DNA of 27,965 nt from Acholeplasmatales bacterium (GTDB lineage Bacteria; Bacillota_I; Bacilli_A; Acholeplasmatales; Anaeroplasmataceae). The DNA lies in contig CAAGAX010000039.1 of assembly GCA_900767915.1 (NCBI GenBank), forward strand, positions 1 through 27,965, written 5' to 3'. Numbering within the stretch: the first letter of the stretch is position 1; each line of letters opens with the position of its first letter. The position numbers and the translations under genes are program-made. The notes under the pieces are model-generated. The model worked only from the letters and a program-made list of their open reading frames with translations. It made no database searches and was not told the DNA's origin. Of this stretch, positions 1 through 8,940 are shown piece by piece.

Positions 1-45
1 AATAGTAAATTATATAATGAGACTATTGAGTGTACTTTTGATTAA
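1..45 (+). CDS. Possible 3' end of an upstream gene
   Basis: Frame 1 is open from the window edge to TAA at 43-45 and reads NSKLYNETIECTFD. Codon use resembles the genes downstream, and a terminator follows about 100 bases later, so this may be the tail of a plus-strand gene. The same frame stays open after the stop for 18 more codons to TAG at 100-102, which could mean a disrupted longer tail. Too short to identify. Confidence 0.25.
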   Translation, partial: NSKLYNETIECTFD

Positions 46-146
46 AAGTCCTTAAAGACAATTAACGAACGAAATTCTTTAGCTTACTTATTAAAAGAAT
101 AGAAAACTTAAAAATTCAAAATTTTAAAAAATTGAAAAAATAAAAT

Positions 147-197
147 ACCTCAATTTTATGATTTATTGGTAAAATCACATCAAAATTGAGGTTTTTA
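147..197 (+). terminator. Rho-independent terminator
   Basis: The arms ACCTCAATTTT (147-157) and AAAATTGAGGT (182-192) form an 11 bp perfect stem, followed by a T run. The left flank is A-rich, so it may work in both directions. It closes whatever plus-strand gene ends at the left edge. Confidence 0.75.
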
Positions 198-505
198 GTC
201 CTGATTGTATATAAAAGACGGTAACCGACAAAGAGCTAGAGGGAAGAGGACTAGCGAATTGTAGAAGAGGCTACATGTATGTGGTACATTCAAAAATCTT
301 AAAAAATGCAATTTCGAAAACAAGAATTGCAAAACCAAATAAAAAGAAAGAACGAAGAGGCTTAGTCTTCGCTCTAGATTTTTATTTAGTTTGAACTAAA
401 TTTATAAATTGAACCGCTCATTGCCAAACGTCACAATGTGGTGGTGTGAGAGGGAACGAAAATATTTAAAGAAATTTAAATATTTTCTACTCTACTCGAT
501 TCTAA
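198..505. other. Non-coding stretch with several hairpins, possible small RNA
   Basis: No open frame of note lies between the terminator and the operon promoter. The stretch is less AT-rich than other intergenic DNA here. Visible hairpins are GCAATT/AATTGC around 308-330, a 9 bp stem with one mismatch at 350-358 with 366-374 followed by a T-rich stretch, TTTAG/CTAAA near 387-402, and CTCA/TGAG enclosing CACAATGTG near 417-451. I recognise no Rfam family. It could be a small RNA or an old element. Confidence 0.3.
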
Positions 506-531
506 TAATAGAAATTTATAATTAATAATGC

Positions 532-552
532 TATAATATCCTCGAAATGAGG
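532..552 (+). promoter_or_regulatory. Operon promoter -10 and ribosome site
   Basis: TGCTATAAT is an extended -10 with the hexamer at 532-537. The -35 position (509-514, TAGAAA) is weak, as expected for an extended -10 promoter. AATGAGG at 546-552 is the ribosome site, 7 bases before the ATG at 560. This is the only clear promoter for the five-gene cluster to 5837. Confidence 0.6.
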
Positions 553-559
553 TTTTATA

Positions 560-1468
560 ATGAAAAAAATCGATTGTCATGTCCACTTAATAGGAAATAT
601 TTGTGGAATAGGCTCAGAAGGTGAATTACGTCCCTTAGGTAATGGTATGGTTCAATATGCCTCAGGTAGAATCTTTAATCTTTTTCCTAAAGAATATGGA
701 GATAAAACAGTAGAGCCAAAAACCCTAATTAAGGTTATGAAAAAAAATGATATAGAATATGCAATATGTCTACAGGGTAATTTTGGTGGATTCCAAAATC
801 TATATACATATGAAGCATCATTAAAATATAAATGCTTAATTCCAGCAGCTACTTATGATCCTTTTTTTTCCAAAAAGGAATTTATCATAAAAAATTTATT
901 TGATGATTTAAAAATTCCAGTAATAAAAATGGAGGTATCTAATGGATCAGGCTTAATGGCTAATCATGATACTGTTTTATTAAATGGAAAAGAAATGAAT
1001 GAAGTTTATGAAATGGCAAATAATCATAATTTAATCTTTTTTATAGATATTGGAAGACCTAATAATAATTGTTATCAAATAGATAATTTAAGAGATGCAA
1101 TTCTTAAATATCCAAATATGAAGTTTGTTATTTGTCATTTAACTGCCCCTCAAAATAATCAAAGTGATTTATTAAAGGAAAATATGAATAAATTAAAGCT
1201 AGATAATGTTTATTTTGATATTGCATCCTTACCAAATAATACTAAAGAAAAATATCCATTTCCCTTAGCACAAGAATATATTAAGGAAGCTATTAATATT
1301 GTTGGATGTGATAAAATACTTTGGGGTACTGATTTCCCTTTTGCGATGAAAAATTATTCTTATTTAGAAAGCTATAAATATATAGAAGAAAGTAATTTAT
1401 TTTCAATAAAGGAAAAAGAAGATATTTTTTATAATAATGCTAAAAGGCTATTTAAGGATTTATTATGA
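560..1468 (+). CDS. Amidohydrolase family (Amidohydro_2-like) TIM-barrel hydrolase
   Basis: A 302-residue cytoplasmic protein of the metal-dependent amidohydrolase superfamily. It opens with the strand-1 signature DCHVH (His7, His9), has a later VICHLTAP segment (His193), and ends with the typical LWGTDFPF block (Asp258), the catalytic Asp after the last strand. Where relatives usually have a His on strand 5, this protein reads FFIDIGRP, so the metal site may be reduced to a one-metal type. Substrate is unknown; the family includes decarboxylases and lactonases. The start is set by AATGAGG. The stop overlaps the next start (ATGA at 1465-1468), which suggests translational coupling with the HemW-like gene. 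First gene of the operon. Confidence 0.75.
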   Translation: MKKIDCHVHLIGNICGIGSEGELRPLGNGMVQYASGRIFNLFPKEYGDKTVEPKTLIKVMKKNDIEYAICLQGNFGGFQNLYTYEASLKYKCLIPAATYDPFFSKKEFIIKNLFDDLKIPVIKMEVSNGSGLMANHDTVLLNGKEMNEVYEMANNHNLIFFIDIGRPNNNCYQIDNLRDAILKYPNMKFVICHLTAPQNNQSDLLKENMNKLKLDNVYFDIASLPNNTKEKYPFPLAQEYIKEAINIVGCDKILWGTDFPFAMKNYSYLESYKYIEESNLFSIKEKEDIFYNNAKRLFKDLL

Positions 1469-2556
1469 AAGGATTATATATACATATTCCCTTTTGTTCT
1501 AATATTTGTAGCTATTGTGATTTTCCTAAAATGGTTTCTAGTAAATTAAATCAAGAAATATATATTGATAAATTAATAGAAGAAATAGAATCCAAAAAAA
1601 ATCTATTAGATTCAATAACTAGTGTATATTTTGGAGGAGGAACTCCTAATTCTATATCTATTTATCTATTAGAAAGGTTATTTAATTCAATCAATAATAT
1701 ATTAAATAATTCTATTGAAAATACTATTGAATGTAATCCAGAGCTATTAACATTAGAACAGATTAAGCTTTTTAAGAAATATAATATAAATAGAGTAAGC
1801 CTTGGTGTTGAAACTACTAATGATAAGGCCATTAAATTAATTAATAGACATCATAATAAAAATATTATTTCTAATTCAATTAATCTATTAAAAAATAATG
1901 GGATTAATAATATAAATGTTGATTTAATTATAGGTATTCCTAATACTACTATAGATACTGTAAAGGAAGATTTAGATTTTATTTTATCTTTACCTATTAC
2001 TCATATTTCCTGCTATACTTTAATATTAGAAGAAAGAACCTTATTGAATTATCAAATTAGTAAAAATATAATTACTCCTTTAGATGATGATACTGTTGCT
2101 GATATGTATTTATATTCAAGAAATAGAATTATTAATCAAGGCTTTAATCAATATGAAATATCTAATTTTTCAAAGGAATCCTATGAATCAATTCATAATT
2201 TATTATATTGGAATGAAGAAGAATATATAGGATGTGGAATGGGAGCCTCTAGCTTTATAAATAATCAAAGAATAACTAATTATAGAACCTTAAAGAAATA
2301 TTTAGAAAATAGAGTTCTAGAGATTATTGATATCAATTTAGAGGATAGAAAAAAAGAAATTTTTTTATTAGGCTTAAGAAAAATAAAAGGAGTAAATATT
2401 AAATTATTTAAAGAAAAATATAATGAAGATCCTATAATTAAATATAATTTAACTAAATGGATAAATAATAACTTTTTAGTTATAGATGGTGATTATATTA
2501 AAATAAATGAAAATAAGCTTTTATTAGGAAATATTATTTTTGAGGAATTCATATGA
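1465..2556 (+). CDS. hemW: HemW-like radical SAM protein
   Basis: 363 residues beginning YIHIPFC followed by the 4Fe-4S motif C11-x3-C15-x2-C18-DF, which is the HemW pattern. Further family marks are GGGTPNSI (about residue 56) and the block YWNEEEYIGCGMGASSF in the second half, with a short C-terminal domain. HemW is a radical SAM protein linked to heme delivery rather than coproporphyrinogen oxidation, though it is often annotated as HemN. No heme-biosynthesis gene lies in the window. The length is normal to slightly short. It overlaps the gene before by ATGA, and its TGA overlaps the XerD-like start at 2553. Very Asn/Ile-rich, as expected in this AT-rich genome. Confidence 0.88.
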   Translation: MKGLYIHIPFCSNICSYCDFPKMVSSKLNQEIYIDKLIEEIESKKNLLDSITSVYFGGGTPNSISIYLLERLFNSINNILNNSIENTIECNPELLTLEQIKLFKKYNINRVSLGVETTNDKAIKLINRHHNKNIISNSINLLKNNGINNINVDLIIGIPNTTIDTVKEDLDFILSLPITHISCYTLILEERTLLNYQISKNIITPLDDDTVADMYLYSRNRIINQGFNQYEISNFSKESYESIHNLLYWNEEEYIGCGMGASSFINNQRITNYRTLKKYLENRVLEIIDINLEDRKKEIFLLGLRKIKGVNIKLFKEKYNEDPIIKYNLTKWINNNFLVIDGDYIKINENKLLLGNIIFEEFI

Positions 2557-3491
2557 GAAAAAAGAAAGAAAAAGAAATAATTTTTTATGAAATATCTGAC
2601 TTTAAATATCATTTAGAGGATGATTTAAAATTAAGTGAAAATACTATTAGTGCTTATATATCAGATTTAGAACAATATGCCATATATTTAAATACCTATA
2701 GAAATATTAATGATGTTACAGAAATTAAAGAAAATGATATAACTAGCTTTATTGATTCATTAAAAAGAAAAAAACTTAGTAAACAAAGTATTTCTAGAAA
2801 GCTTATTTCAATAAAGGATTTTCATAAATATTTAAAAAAAGAAGATATAGCTAAGGATGACCCATCTATTTATATTGAATCTCAAAAGGGAAATAAACCT
2901 TTACCAGTTGTTTTAACAATTGAAGAAATAAATACATTACTTTCATCTATTAAGACTGATTCAGATATTGGAATTAGAAATAAAGCTATGATGGAAACAT
3001 TATATGCTTCAGGCTTAAGAATTTCTGAATTATTAGCTTTAAAAATAACTGATGTTCATTTAAGAGAGGGTTATTTAACAGTTATTGGAAAAGGCGATAA
3101 GGAAAGACTTGTTCCTGTTGGAGAAATGGCAGTTATCGCTTTACGTAAATATATAGAGAAATCTAGAAGAAATTTATCTAATGGAATAAAAAGTGATTTA
3201 TTATTTTTTAATTATCAGGGTAATGAAATGTCAAGACAGTATTTCTTTAAATATTTAAAGAATTTAGCTAAGGAATGTGGTATTACAAAAGAAATTTCAC
3301 CGCATACAATTAGACATAGCTTTGCGACACATTTACTTGAGGGTGGAACTGATTTGAGAGTAGTTCAAGAGCTATTAGGTCATGAGGATATTTCAACTAC
3401 TCAAATTTATACACATATTGATAGAAGTAAGCTAAAGGAAATTTATGATAATACACATCCTTTAGCATTAAAGGATAAAGAGGAGGATTAA
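2553..3491 (+). CDS. xerD: Tyrosine recombinase, XerD/XerC type
   Basis: A 312-residue site-specific recombinase. Residues about 15-100 form the SAM-like core-binding domain and about 118-305 the catalytic domain. All catalytic residues are visible: Arg156 (ASGLRISEL), Lys180 (GKGDKER), His251 and Arg254 (HTIRHSFATH), His277 (LLGHEDISTTQ) and the nucleophile Tyr286 (IYTH). Full length for XerC/XerD, whose role is to resolve chromosome dimers at dif with the cell-division machinery. Its place inside a metabolic operon, not beside an element end, argues for the housekeeping enzyme; neighbouring xerD and deoB is also a common Bacillota arrangement. The ribosome site GAGG lies inside the hemW tail. 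XerC versus XerD cannot be settled here. Confidence 0.88.
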   Translation: MRKKKEKEIIFYEISDFKYHLEDDLKLSENTISAYISDLEQYAIYLNTYRNINDVTEIKENDITSFIDSLKRKKLSKQSISRKLISIKDFHKYLKKEDIAKDDPSIYIESQKGNKPLPVVLTIEEINTLLSSIKTDSDIGIRNKAMMETLYASGLRISELLALKITDVHLREGYLTVIGKGDKERLVPVGEMAVIALRKYIEKSRRNLSNGIKSDLLFFNYQGNEMSRQYFFKYLKNLAKECGITKEISPHTIRHSFATHLLEGGTDLRVVQELLGHEDISTTQIYTHIDRSKLKEIYDNTHPLALKDKEED

Positions 3492-3492
3492 A

Positions 3493-4668
3493 ATGTTAAA
3501 AAGAGCATTTGTTATTGTAATGGATTCAGTTGGATGTGGGACTACTCAATTATCTTATAAATATGGTGATGAAGGAGCTAATACCTTAGGTCATATTTCT
3601 GAAAGAATGAATGGATTAAATATTAAGACATTAGAATCATTTGGTATTGGTAATATTACTGATATTGTAGGAGTCAAAAAAATAGAAAATACTATTGCTA
3701 GTTATGGTAAAATGGATGAATTAAGTAATGGTAAGGATACAATGACTGGGCATTGGGAATTTATGGGAATTGAGACTAAGAAGCCTTTCCTTACATTCAC
3801 TGATACTGGCTTTCCAAAGGAATTAATAGATGAGCTTGAGGAAAAAACAGGGCATAAAATTATTGGAAATTATGCTGCATCAGGAACTGAAATTTTAAAG
3901 GTGCTAGGTGAAGAGCATATTAAAACTGGCTCTATGATTGTTTATACATCAAGTGATAGTGTATTACAAATTGCCTGTCATGAAAAATATTTCGGACTTG
4001 ATGAGCTTTATAGAGTTTGTAAAATAGCTAGAGAAATTTGTATGAATGAAAAATATCTAGTTGGAAGAGTAATAGCAAGACCATTTATAGGTGAAACAAG
4101 AGATACCTTTAAAAGAACTCCAAATCGTCATGATTATGCCTTATCACCTAGTGATGAAACAGTTTTAGATTCATTAAAGAAAAATAATTATGATGTAATT
4201 AGTGTTGGAAAAATAAATGATATTTTTAATTCTATGGGAATTACTGAAGCACATAAGAGTGTATCAAATGATGATGGAATGAATATAACTATTGATATTG
4301 CTAAAAAGGATTTTAATGGCTTATGCTTTGTTAATTTAGTTGACTTTGATGCTTTATATGGACATAGAAGAGATGTATTAGGCTATAAGAATGCATTAGA
4401 AGAATTTGATTTAAAGCTTAAGGAATTAGTAAATACCTTAAGAGATGATGATTTATTAATTATCACTGCTGATCATGGAAATGATCCTACATGGAAGGGA
4501 ACTGATCATACAAGAGAATATGTTCCATTACTTGTTTATGGAAAGAAATATAAATGTGTTAATTTAGGTACTCGTAAAACATTTGCTGATATAGGAGCTA
4601 CTCTAGCAGATGGTTTTAATGTTAAAATGCCAAAGATAGGAACTTCCTTCTTAGGAGAAATAGAATAA
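3493..4668 (+). CDS. deoB: Phosphopentomutase
   Basis: 391 residues, the usual DeoB length. It interconverts ribose or deoxyribose 1-phosphate and 5-phosphate in nucleoside salvage and breakdown. The alkaline-phosphatase-fold metal residues are in place: Asp11 in VMDSVGCG, the phosphorylated Thr85 in KDTMTGHWEF, and the C-terminal metal block TADHGNDPTWKGTDHTREYVPLL. A strong GAGGAGG site ends 6 bases before the ATG and overlaps the end of the XerD-like gene. The stop shares bases with the next start (TAATG, 4666-4670). No purine or pyrimidine nucleoside phosphorylase is seen in the window. Confidence 0.95.
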   Translation: MLKRAFVIVMDSVGCGTTQLSYKYGDEGANTLGHISERMNGLNIKTLESFGIGNITDIVGVKKIENTIASYGKMDELSNGKDTMTGHWEFMGIETKKPFLTFTDTGFPKELIDELEEKTGHKIIGNYAASGTEILKVLGEEHIKTGSMIVYTSSDSVLQIACHEKYFGLDELYRVCKIAREICMNEKYLVGRVIARPFIGETRDTFKRTPNRHDYALSPSDETVLDSLKKNNYDVISVGKINDIFNSMGITEAHKSVSNDDGMNITIDIAKKDFNGLCFVNLVDFDALYGHRRDVLGYKNALEEFDLKLKELVNTLRDDDLLIITADHGNDPTWKGTDHTREYVPLLVYGKKYKCVNLGTRKTFADIGATLADGFNVKMPKIGTSFLGEIE

Positions 4669-5837
4669 TGGAAAATTTTATTTATAATACTCCAACAAAA
4701 ATTTTTTTTGGAAAAAAGGAAGAAGAAAAAATTGGAGAAATCATCGCTTCTTATAAATTTAAAAAAGTATTATTTCATTATGGAAAATCATCAATTAAAA
4801 AATCAGGCTTATATGATTTAGTTATTAGAAAGCTTAAGGAGAATAATATTAATTATGTCGAATTAGGTGGTGTTGAGCCAAATCCTAAATTATCACTTGT
4901 ATTAAAGGGTGTAGAAATTTGTAAAAGGGAAGGCATTGATTTCATATTAGCTGTAGGAGGAGGATCTGTTTTAGATTCTAGTAAGTTAATTTCCTCAGGA
5001 GCTTTAGTTGATTTTAATCCATGGTTATTTTCAATTAAAGAAAAAGTATCTACTAAGCATATTCCCGTAGGTGCGATATTAACAATTAGTGCAGCTGGGT
5101 CTGATATGTCAAATTCTTGTGTAATAACAAATGATGAAACAAAGGAAAAAAGAGGATTTAATTCTGAAGAGAATAGACCATTATTTGCCATATTAAATCC
5201 AGAATTAACCTTTACTGTATCTAAATATCAAACAGCCTGTGGCACAACTGATATAATGCTGCATACTCTAGAAAGATATTTCTCTTTAGGTGAAGACACA
5301 CCATTAACTGATAATATTGCTTTAGGATTATTAAAAAGTGTTTATGAAGCAGGAAGAATTGTAATGAATGATCCTAATAATTATAATGCTCGCGCAACAC
5401 TAATGTGGGCTAATTCTTTATCTCACAATGGATTAACTTCATGTGGTAGAAAATTTTTAATGAGTGTTCATCAGCTTGAGCATGAGCTATCTGGAATGTA
5501 TGATAATATTTCTCATGGTGCTGGATTAGCTGCTTTATGGCCTTCGTGGGCAAGAGTTTGTTATAAGGGAGCTAAATCTAGATTTAAAAAGTTTTCTAAT
5601 TATATGTTTGATATAAAAAATACAGAGGATGATTCTGATATTTTAGAAGGAATAAATATTTTAGAGAATTTCTTTAAAGAAATTGGTATGCCTACATCAC
5701 TACATGAATTAAATGTAGAAGAAGATAAATTAGAAGAATTAGCTTATAATTCAATGTATAAGAATACAAGAGTATTAAAGGATATAATTGATATTGATTA
5801 TAATGTTGCCTTAGAAATTTTAAAGAAAGCTTATTAA
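4668..5837 (+). CDS. Iron-containing alcohol dehydrogenase (YqhD/butanol dehydrogenase type)
   Basis: 389 residues of the group III metal-dependent alcohol dehydrogenases, which reduce aldehydes with NAD(P)H. The dinucleotide-binding GGGS sits at 97-100 (LAVGGGSVLDSSK), and the four metal ligands match the YqhD spacing: Asp195 and His199 (TDIMLHTLERYF), His268 (VHQLEHELSG) and His283 (NISHGAGLAALWP). Likely a fermentative or detoxifying aldehyde reductase; the true substrate is open. The TAATG overlap with deoB points to coupled translation, and sharing an operon with DeoB could place it on acetaldehyde from deoxyribose breakdown, though no DeoC is seen. Last gene of the operon. Confidence 0.9.
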   Translation: MENFIYNTPTKIFFGKKEEEKIGEIIASYKFKKVLFHYGKSSIKKSGLYDLVIRKLKENNINYVELGGVEPNPKLSLVLKGVEICKREGIDFILAVGGGSVLDSSKLISSGALVDFNPWLFSIKEKVSTKHIPVGAILTISAAGSDMSNSCVITNDETKEKRGFNSEENRPLFAILNPELTFTVSKYQTACGTTDIMLHTLERYFSLGEDTPLTDNIALGLLKSVYEAGRIVMNDPNNYNARATLMWANSLSHNGLTSCGRKFLMSVHQLEHELSGMYDNISHGAGLAALWPSWARVCYKGAKSRFKKFSNYMFDIKNTEDDSDILEGINILENFFKEIGMPTSLHELNVEEDKLEELAYNSMYKNTRVLKDIIDIDYNVALEILKKAY

Positions 5838-5841
5838 TTAA

Positions 5842-5893
5842 AACTGGTTTAAGCTTAGGTAATTAGCCTTAGCTTAGGCCAGTTATTTTTTTT
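5842..5893 (+). terminator. Strong Rho-independent terminator of the deoB operon
   Basis: AACTGG pairs with CCAGTT, and the inner arms TTTAAGCTTAGG and CCTTAGCTTAGG extend this to about 18 pairs with wobbles and one mismatch. The loop is TAATTAG, followed by eight T. It starts 5 bases after the alcohol dehydrogenase stop. Confidence 0.9.
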
Positions 5894-6142
5894 CGGTTTA
5901 AATCTAGTATTCAAAACTAATTATAATACTATCGATTTATATTTTTTATAATAATTAAAACTAAATATGAAATGAAATTTTTTTCAGAATAAGACATTAT
6001 CAATAATAATTCTTTTTTTAAAAATTGAATATAATTAATGACAAAATACACCAAAATAACATATTCAAATTATACATTTTGAATGTATTTATTGAGAAAT
6101 AGAACTATTCATTTAAAAAAATTCAATACATAAATAGTATAG

Positions 6143-6207
6143 AAAACTAGATTTAATAAAATTAAAAATAATAATATTAATATATCATTACTAATAAATC
6201 TAGTTTT
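6143..6207. repeat. Inverted repeat with AAAACTAGATTTA arms
   Basis: AAAACTAGATTTA (6143-6155) and its exact complement TAAATCTAGTTTT (6195-6207) flank 39 AT-rich bases. The right arm recurs exactly at 7809-7821. Near copies occur at 6477-6487 (11 of 13) and 12819-12830 (12 of 13). It may be a small mobile hairpin repeat or a transcript stem. Confidence 0.5.
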
Positions 6208-6326
6208 AAAAATCCAAATTGTTATAAAAAAATATATATAAGTAATCAATCATATTCAAGCTTGAAAATTTGAATATTTTTATTGCGATTTTAGAATTAA
6301 AATTAATATTCATTAGAATACTAATA

Positions 6327-6359
6327 ATTCTTTTAAGCTTATTTATTCATTAAAAGAAT
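6327..6359. repeat. Perfect 10 bp hairpin related to one at 74-100
   Basis: ATTCTTTTAA (6327-6336) pairs with TTAAAAGAAT (6350-6359) around a 13-base loop beginning GCTTATTTA. A shorter relative at 74-100 has ATTCTTT, loop start AGCTTACTTA and TTAAAAGAAT, so the same hairpin, including part of its loop, occurs twice 6 kb apart. Confidence 0.45.
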
Positions 6360-6410
6360 GATCAATATTAAAAATTTATATATTATATCTGTATATAATA
6401 AAGGAGAAAA

Positions 6411-6440
6411 ATGAAGTTCAATCAATCAGGTAAGTATTAG
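6411..6440 (+). CDS. Nine-codon mini-ORF with a good ribosome site
   Basis: AAGGAG at 6401-6406 lies 4 bases before an ATG that reads MKFNQSGKY and stops with TAG. AT-rich promoter-like hexamers (TATTAT near 6381) lie just upstream. This could be a leader peptide, or the surviving start of a decayed gene. Nothing downstream is open. No family can be named. Confidence 0.25.
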   Translation: MKFNQSGKY

Positions 6441-6708
6441 GATATAAATAAAAATTTCATTTTATGAATGGTATTTAAAACTAGATTAAATAATACATTA
6501 ATTTAATTTAATAATAATTAAGACATTGTTTTCTTATAATAAAAACTATTTTCGAAATGAAAATTATAAATTGTCTATTAGGTAATTATAACCATAAAAT
6601 ATTTTTTTATGATTAAGCTCTCTCATTTTAACCATAATTAAAATGCCTATAAAATCACTATATTTATATTTTCTAACTATAAAAATAAAAAATAAAAAAT
6701 ACTCCAAT

Positions 6709-6740
6709 AAAAAACGGCTTATAAAAAAGGCTGTTTTTTT
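6709..6740 (+). terminator. Probable Rho-independent terminator inside the desert
   Basis: AAAAAACGGCT pairs with GGCTGTTTTTT (two G-U pairs) around an A-rich loop, and T-rich sequence follows. If it works, some plus-strand transcript runs into it from 6400-6700. Confidence 0.5.
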
Positions 6741-7000
6741 CGTTTTTATTATTATAAGTTATGATTATTCGTTCAATGTTGTTAAAATTCAAAATTCGGG
6801 CTATTTTGAGGGTTATTTGTATTCGAATTAATTCTATATAGAGTTTTATAAGCATGGAAGGTGTAAATCAGCAATAAACAAATATTATAAAAGATAAGAT
6901 TCACTTAAATAAAAAGAATAAGAAAATATGCTTAGGTTGAGAGAAGATGTCTGATGTATTTAATAATCATTTTTTCAAATGATGAAAAGAAAATACTCAG

Positions 7001-7034
7001 TATCTAATAATTCTTTGTATCTAATAATTCTTTT
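7001..7034. repeat. 17 bp tandem duplication
   Basis: TATCTAATAATTCTTTG (7001-7017) is followed at once by TATCTAATAATTCTTTT (7018-7034), 16 of 17 identical. It looks like a recent slippage duplication in non-coding DNA. Confidence 0.75.
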
Positions 7035-7870
7035 TAATTTATGATGAGATACTTATTGTTACTTTACATTATAAAAGGTGATAAATAAAGTTAAGGGAAA
7101 ATAAGATTTAATATTTTTGGGATTTGTAATTATAGATTTTTAGGCGAGAAAGTATTTAAGAAATAATGATGCCAATAAAAGCTAGTTTAAGCTCTTAATC
7201 ATTTCATCAAGAAGGGAATAATACAACTGTAATAATCGACGCTTATAAAATAGTATTTTTGAAAAGGTGAAATTATAAATTTTTGAGTTTGTCTTTTTAA
7301 ATTAAAGAAGTAGATATAATGATCAGTCAGAAGCTTAAGATATGGATTTTAAAGCCATAAATAAAAAGAAATAAATTTGTTTTTTTTTCTTTCTAATATT
7401 TTAGGAATCAAAGAATGAATTTAAATTTCTATATGGTCTTATATATTGCGTTACTAGAGAAGTAGAGGTAAAAAAATTTCAACAACAAAGTAGTTTGATA
7501 AAATCCTAATTGTAGTTTCGAAAACAAGATAAAATTCCATACTATTTAAACGATCGTTATAAATTTAAATAAAAATTTCTTAGAGAATATTTAGTATTAA
7601 AAATAAGAGATAGATAAATTATAAAAATCAGATTCATTTAAATAGTTATGATGTAATTTTAAAAACAAGATAAATATTCAAATTAAAAATATTAAAAGAG
7701 GGGTAAATTAAAGGTTGATTTTGATGATCAGAATAAAAGTTCATCATGATTAAAGATATAATAAAAATATAAAAATCATTTTAAAAATAATAAAATAATT
7801 AAAATTAATAAATCTAGTTTTCAATATAAGTTTAAAGGACAAAATCAAAAGAAAAGAAGTCCTTTTAATA

Positions 7871-7985
7871 CACTATAATAGCAATATTTTATATGCAATA
7901 AATAGCTAAAAGAAGTAGTGATTTTTCATTACTCAACTAGTATCGTAAACGAGTTATAATATTAAATAAAAACGTTTTTATAGTG
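7871..7985. ncRNA. Candidate structured RNA closed by an 8 bp long-range stem
   Basis: CACTATAA (7871-7878) pairs perfectly with TTATAGTG (7978-7985). Inside, AGTAGTG pairs with CATTACT (one wobble) around 7914-7934, and TCGT/ACGA forms a small stem near 7943-7952. In DNA this AT-rich an 8 bp match alone could be chance, so support is weak. Confidence 0.25.
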
Positions 7986-8041
7986 TTTTAAAATTAGATA
8001 AATTAACATTTGATTAAAAATCATATTAAAAAAAATACATT

Positions 8042-8392
8042 TTAGCGGATATTCATTTTGAGTGCTAACAAAAATAATCAATTCCAGACGAGCTCAAAAA
8101 GAGAGAGAAATAAGAAAAAAAGTGATTTTTTCTAAGGAATTGAAAACGTTGTCAAAAGAGAGAAAATGAGTATGTTTTTAAGTCTAAAATAGGTGGCAAC
8201 GTGACCAAAAACGACTTTTTGGTTCATAGCAACATGATCTAAAGCTCTTTTTTTACAGTTTTTAAGCCATCAATCAATCGTCTACGAGGAAAAATAAAGA
8301 AAAATGTAAAAACGATTTATTTTAAGAGAAAAAGCGGTACTTTAAAGGTTGCAATCTAATCAACAAATTCACTTTTTTAAATAAGTTAGCAC
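8042..8392. ncRNA. Candidate structured non-coding RNA with tiled hairpins
   Basis: GTGCTAAC (8062-8069) pairs exactly with GTTAGCAC (8385-8392) and encloses a row of adjacent hairpins. These are CAATTCC/GGAATTG (8079-8085 with 8136-8142), holding an inner AGAAAAAA/TTTTTTCT stem (8113-8120 with 8126-8133); CGTTGTC/GGCAACG (8147-8153 with 8195-8201); and ACCAAAAA/TTTTTGGT with the loop CGAC (8204-8223). A T run follows at about 8248-8254. The hairpins abut almost without gaps, and the stretch is richer in G and C than the DNA around it. No coding frame is present. Strand is undecided; I recognise no known family. Confidence 0.4.
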
Positions 8393-8672
8393 CAGTATTA
8401 TATATTTTAATGGTTAACATAATACATATTATGATAACTTAATTAGAGACATAAAAACCTCAAAAATAAGACCGAAATAGTATTATTATATTCATTTGAC
8501 TATCTAAAATGACATATTCTGAATACTTTTTCTTTCCTAATCACTTCCATTGAAATTAATTTGACTATGTTTAGAAGAACTTTGCATATTTGATGATAAA
8601 TCCAAAATGTCATTTTTGGTTAATTATCCGTTTCCCTTCTGGCCCCTATCTCATCTCTTAATAACCTGTTAA

Positions 8673-8720
8673 AATTTGAAGCGACCTCTAGCTACTATCA
8701 TTCATCAATTTGAAGCGACC
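8673..8720. repeat. Two 14 bp direct repeats, possible insertion-sequence end
   Basis: AATTTGAAGCGACC occurs at 8673-8686 and again at 8707-8720, a 34 bp period. The nearby sequence (CTTCTCCTTCTTCTTC, then GAGGGGGA) is also unlike the surrounding AT-rich DNA. Repeated terminal boxes are typical of IS21-type ends, but no transposase remains, so this is only a possibility. Confidence 0.4.
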
Positions 8721-8940
8721 ACTTTTGGATAATACCAGTAAAAACCTGCTTCTCCTTCTTCTTCACTCTTTCTGAGGGGGATTTTTTTAAAAAAATTAAA
8801 AAATTGGTTGAAATTGGACCATGTTTGATCTAAAATAATGAAAAAGTAAAAATATCATTAATCTAGCAGTTCTTACAGTAGCTTAAAGATGACGTTTTAT
8901 GCCAAATTATTACTTTTTTTAACGTAATAAAACTTAAAAA

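Noticed and set aside
4853..5191. Minus-strand frame of 112 codons inside the alcohol dehydrogenase gene
   Set aside because: Antisense shadow of a gene with full catalytic motifs.
6643..6855. Two overlapping open frames of about 60 codons on opposite strands
   Set aside because: No ribosome sites, sequence made of AT-rich codons, both frames arise from the same low-complexity DNA, and one crosses a terminator hairpin.
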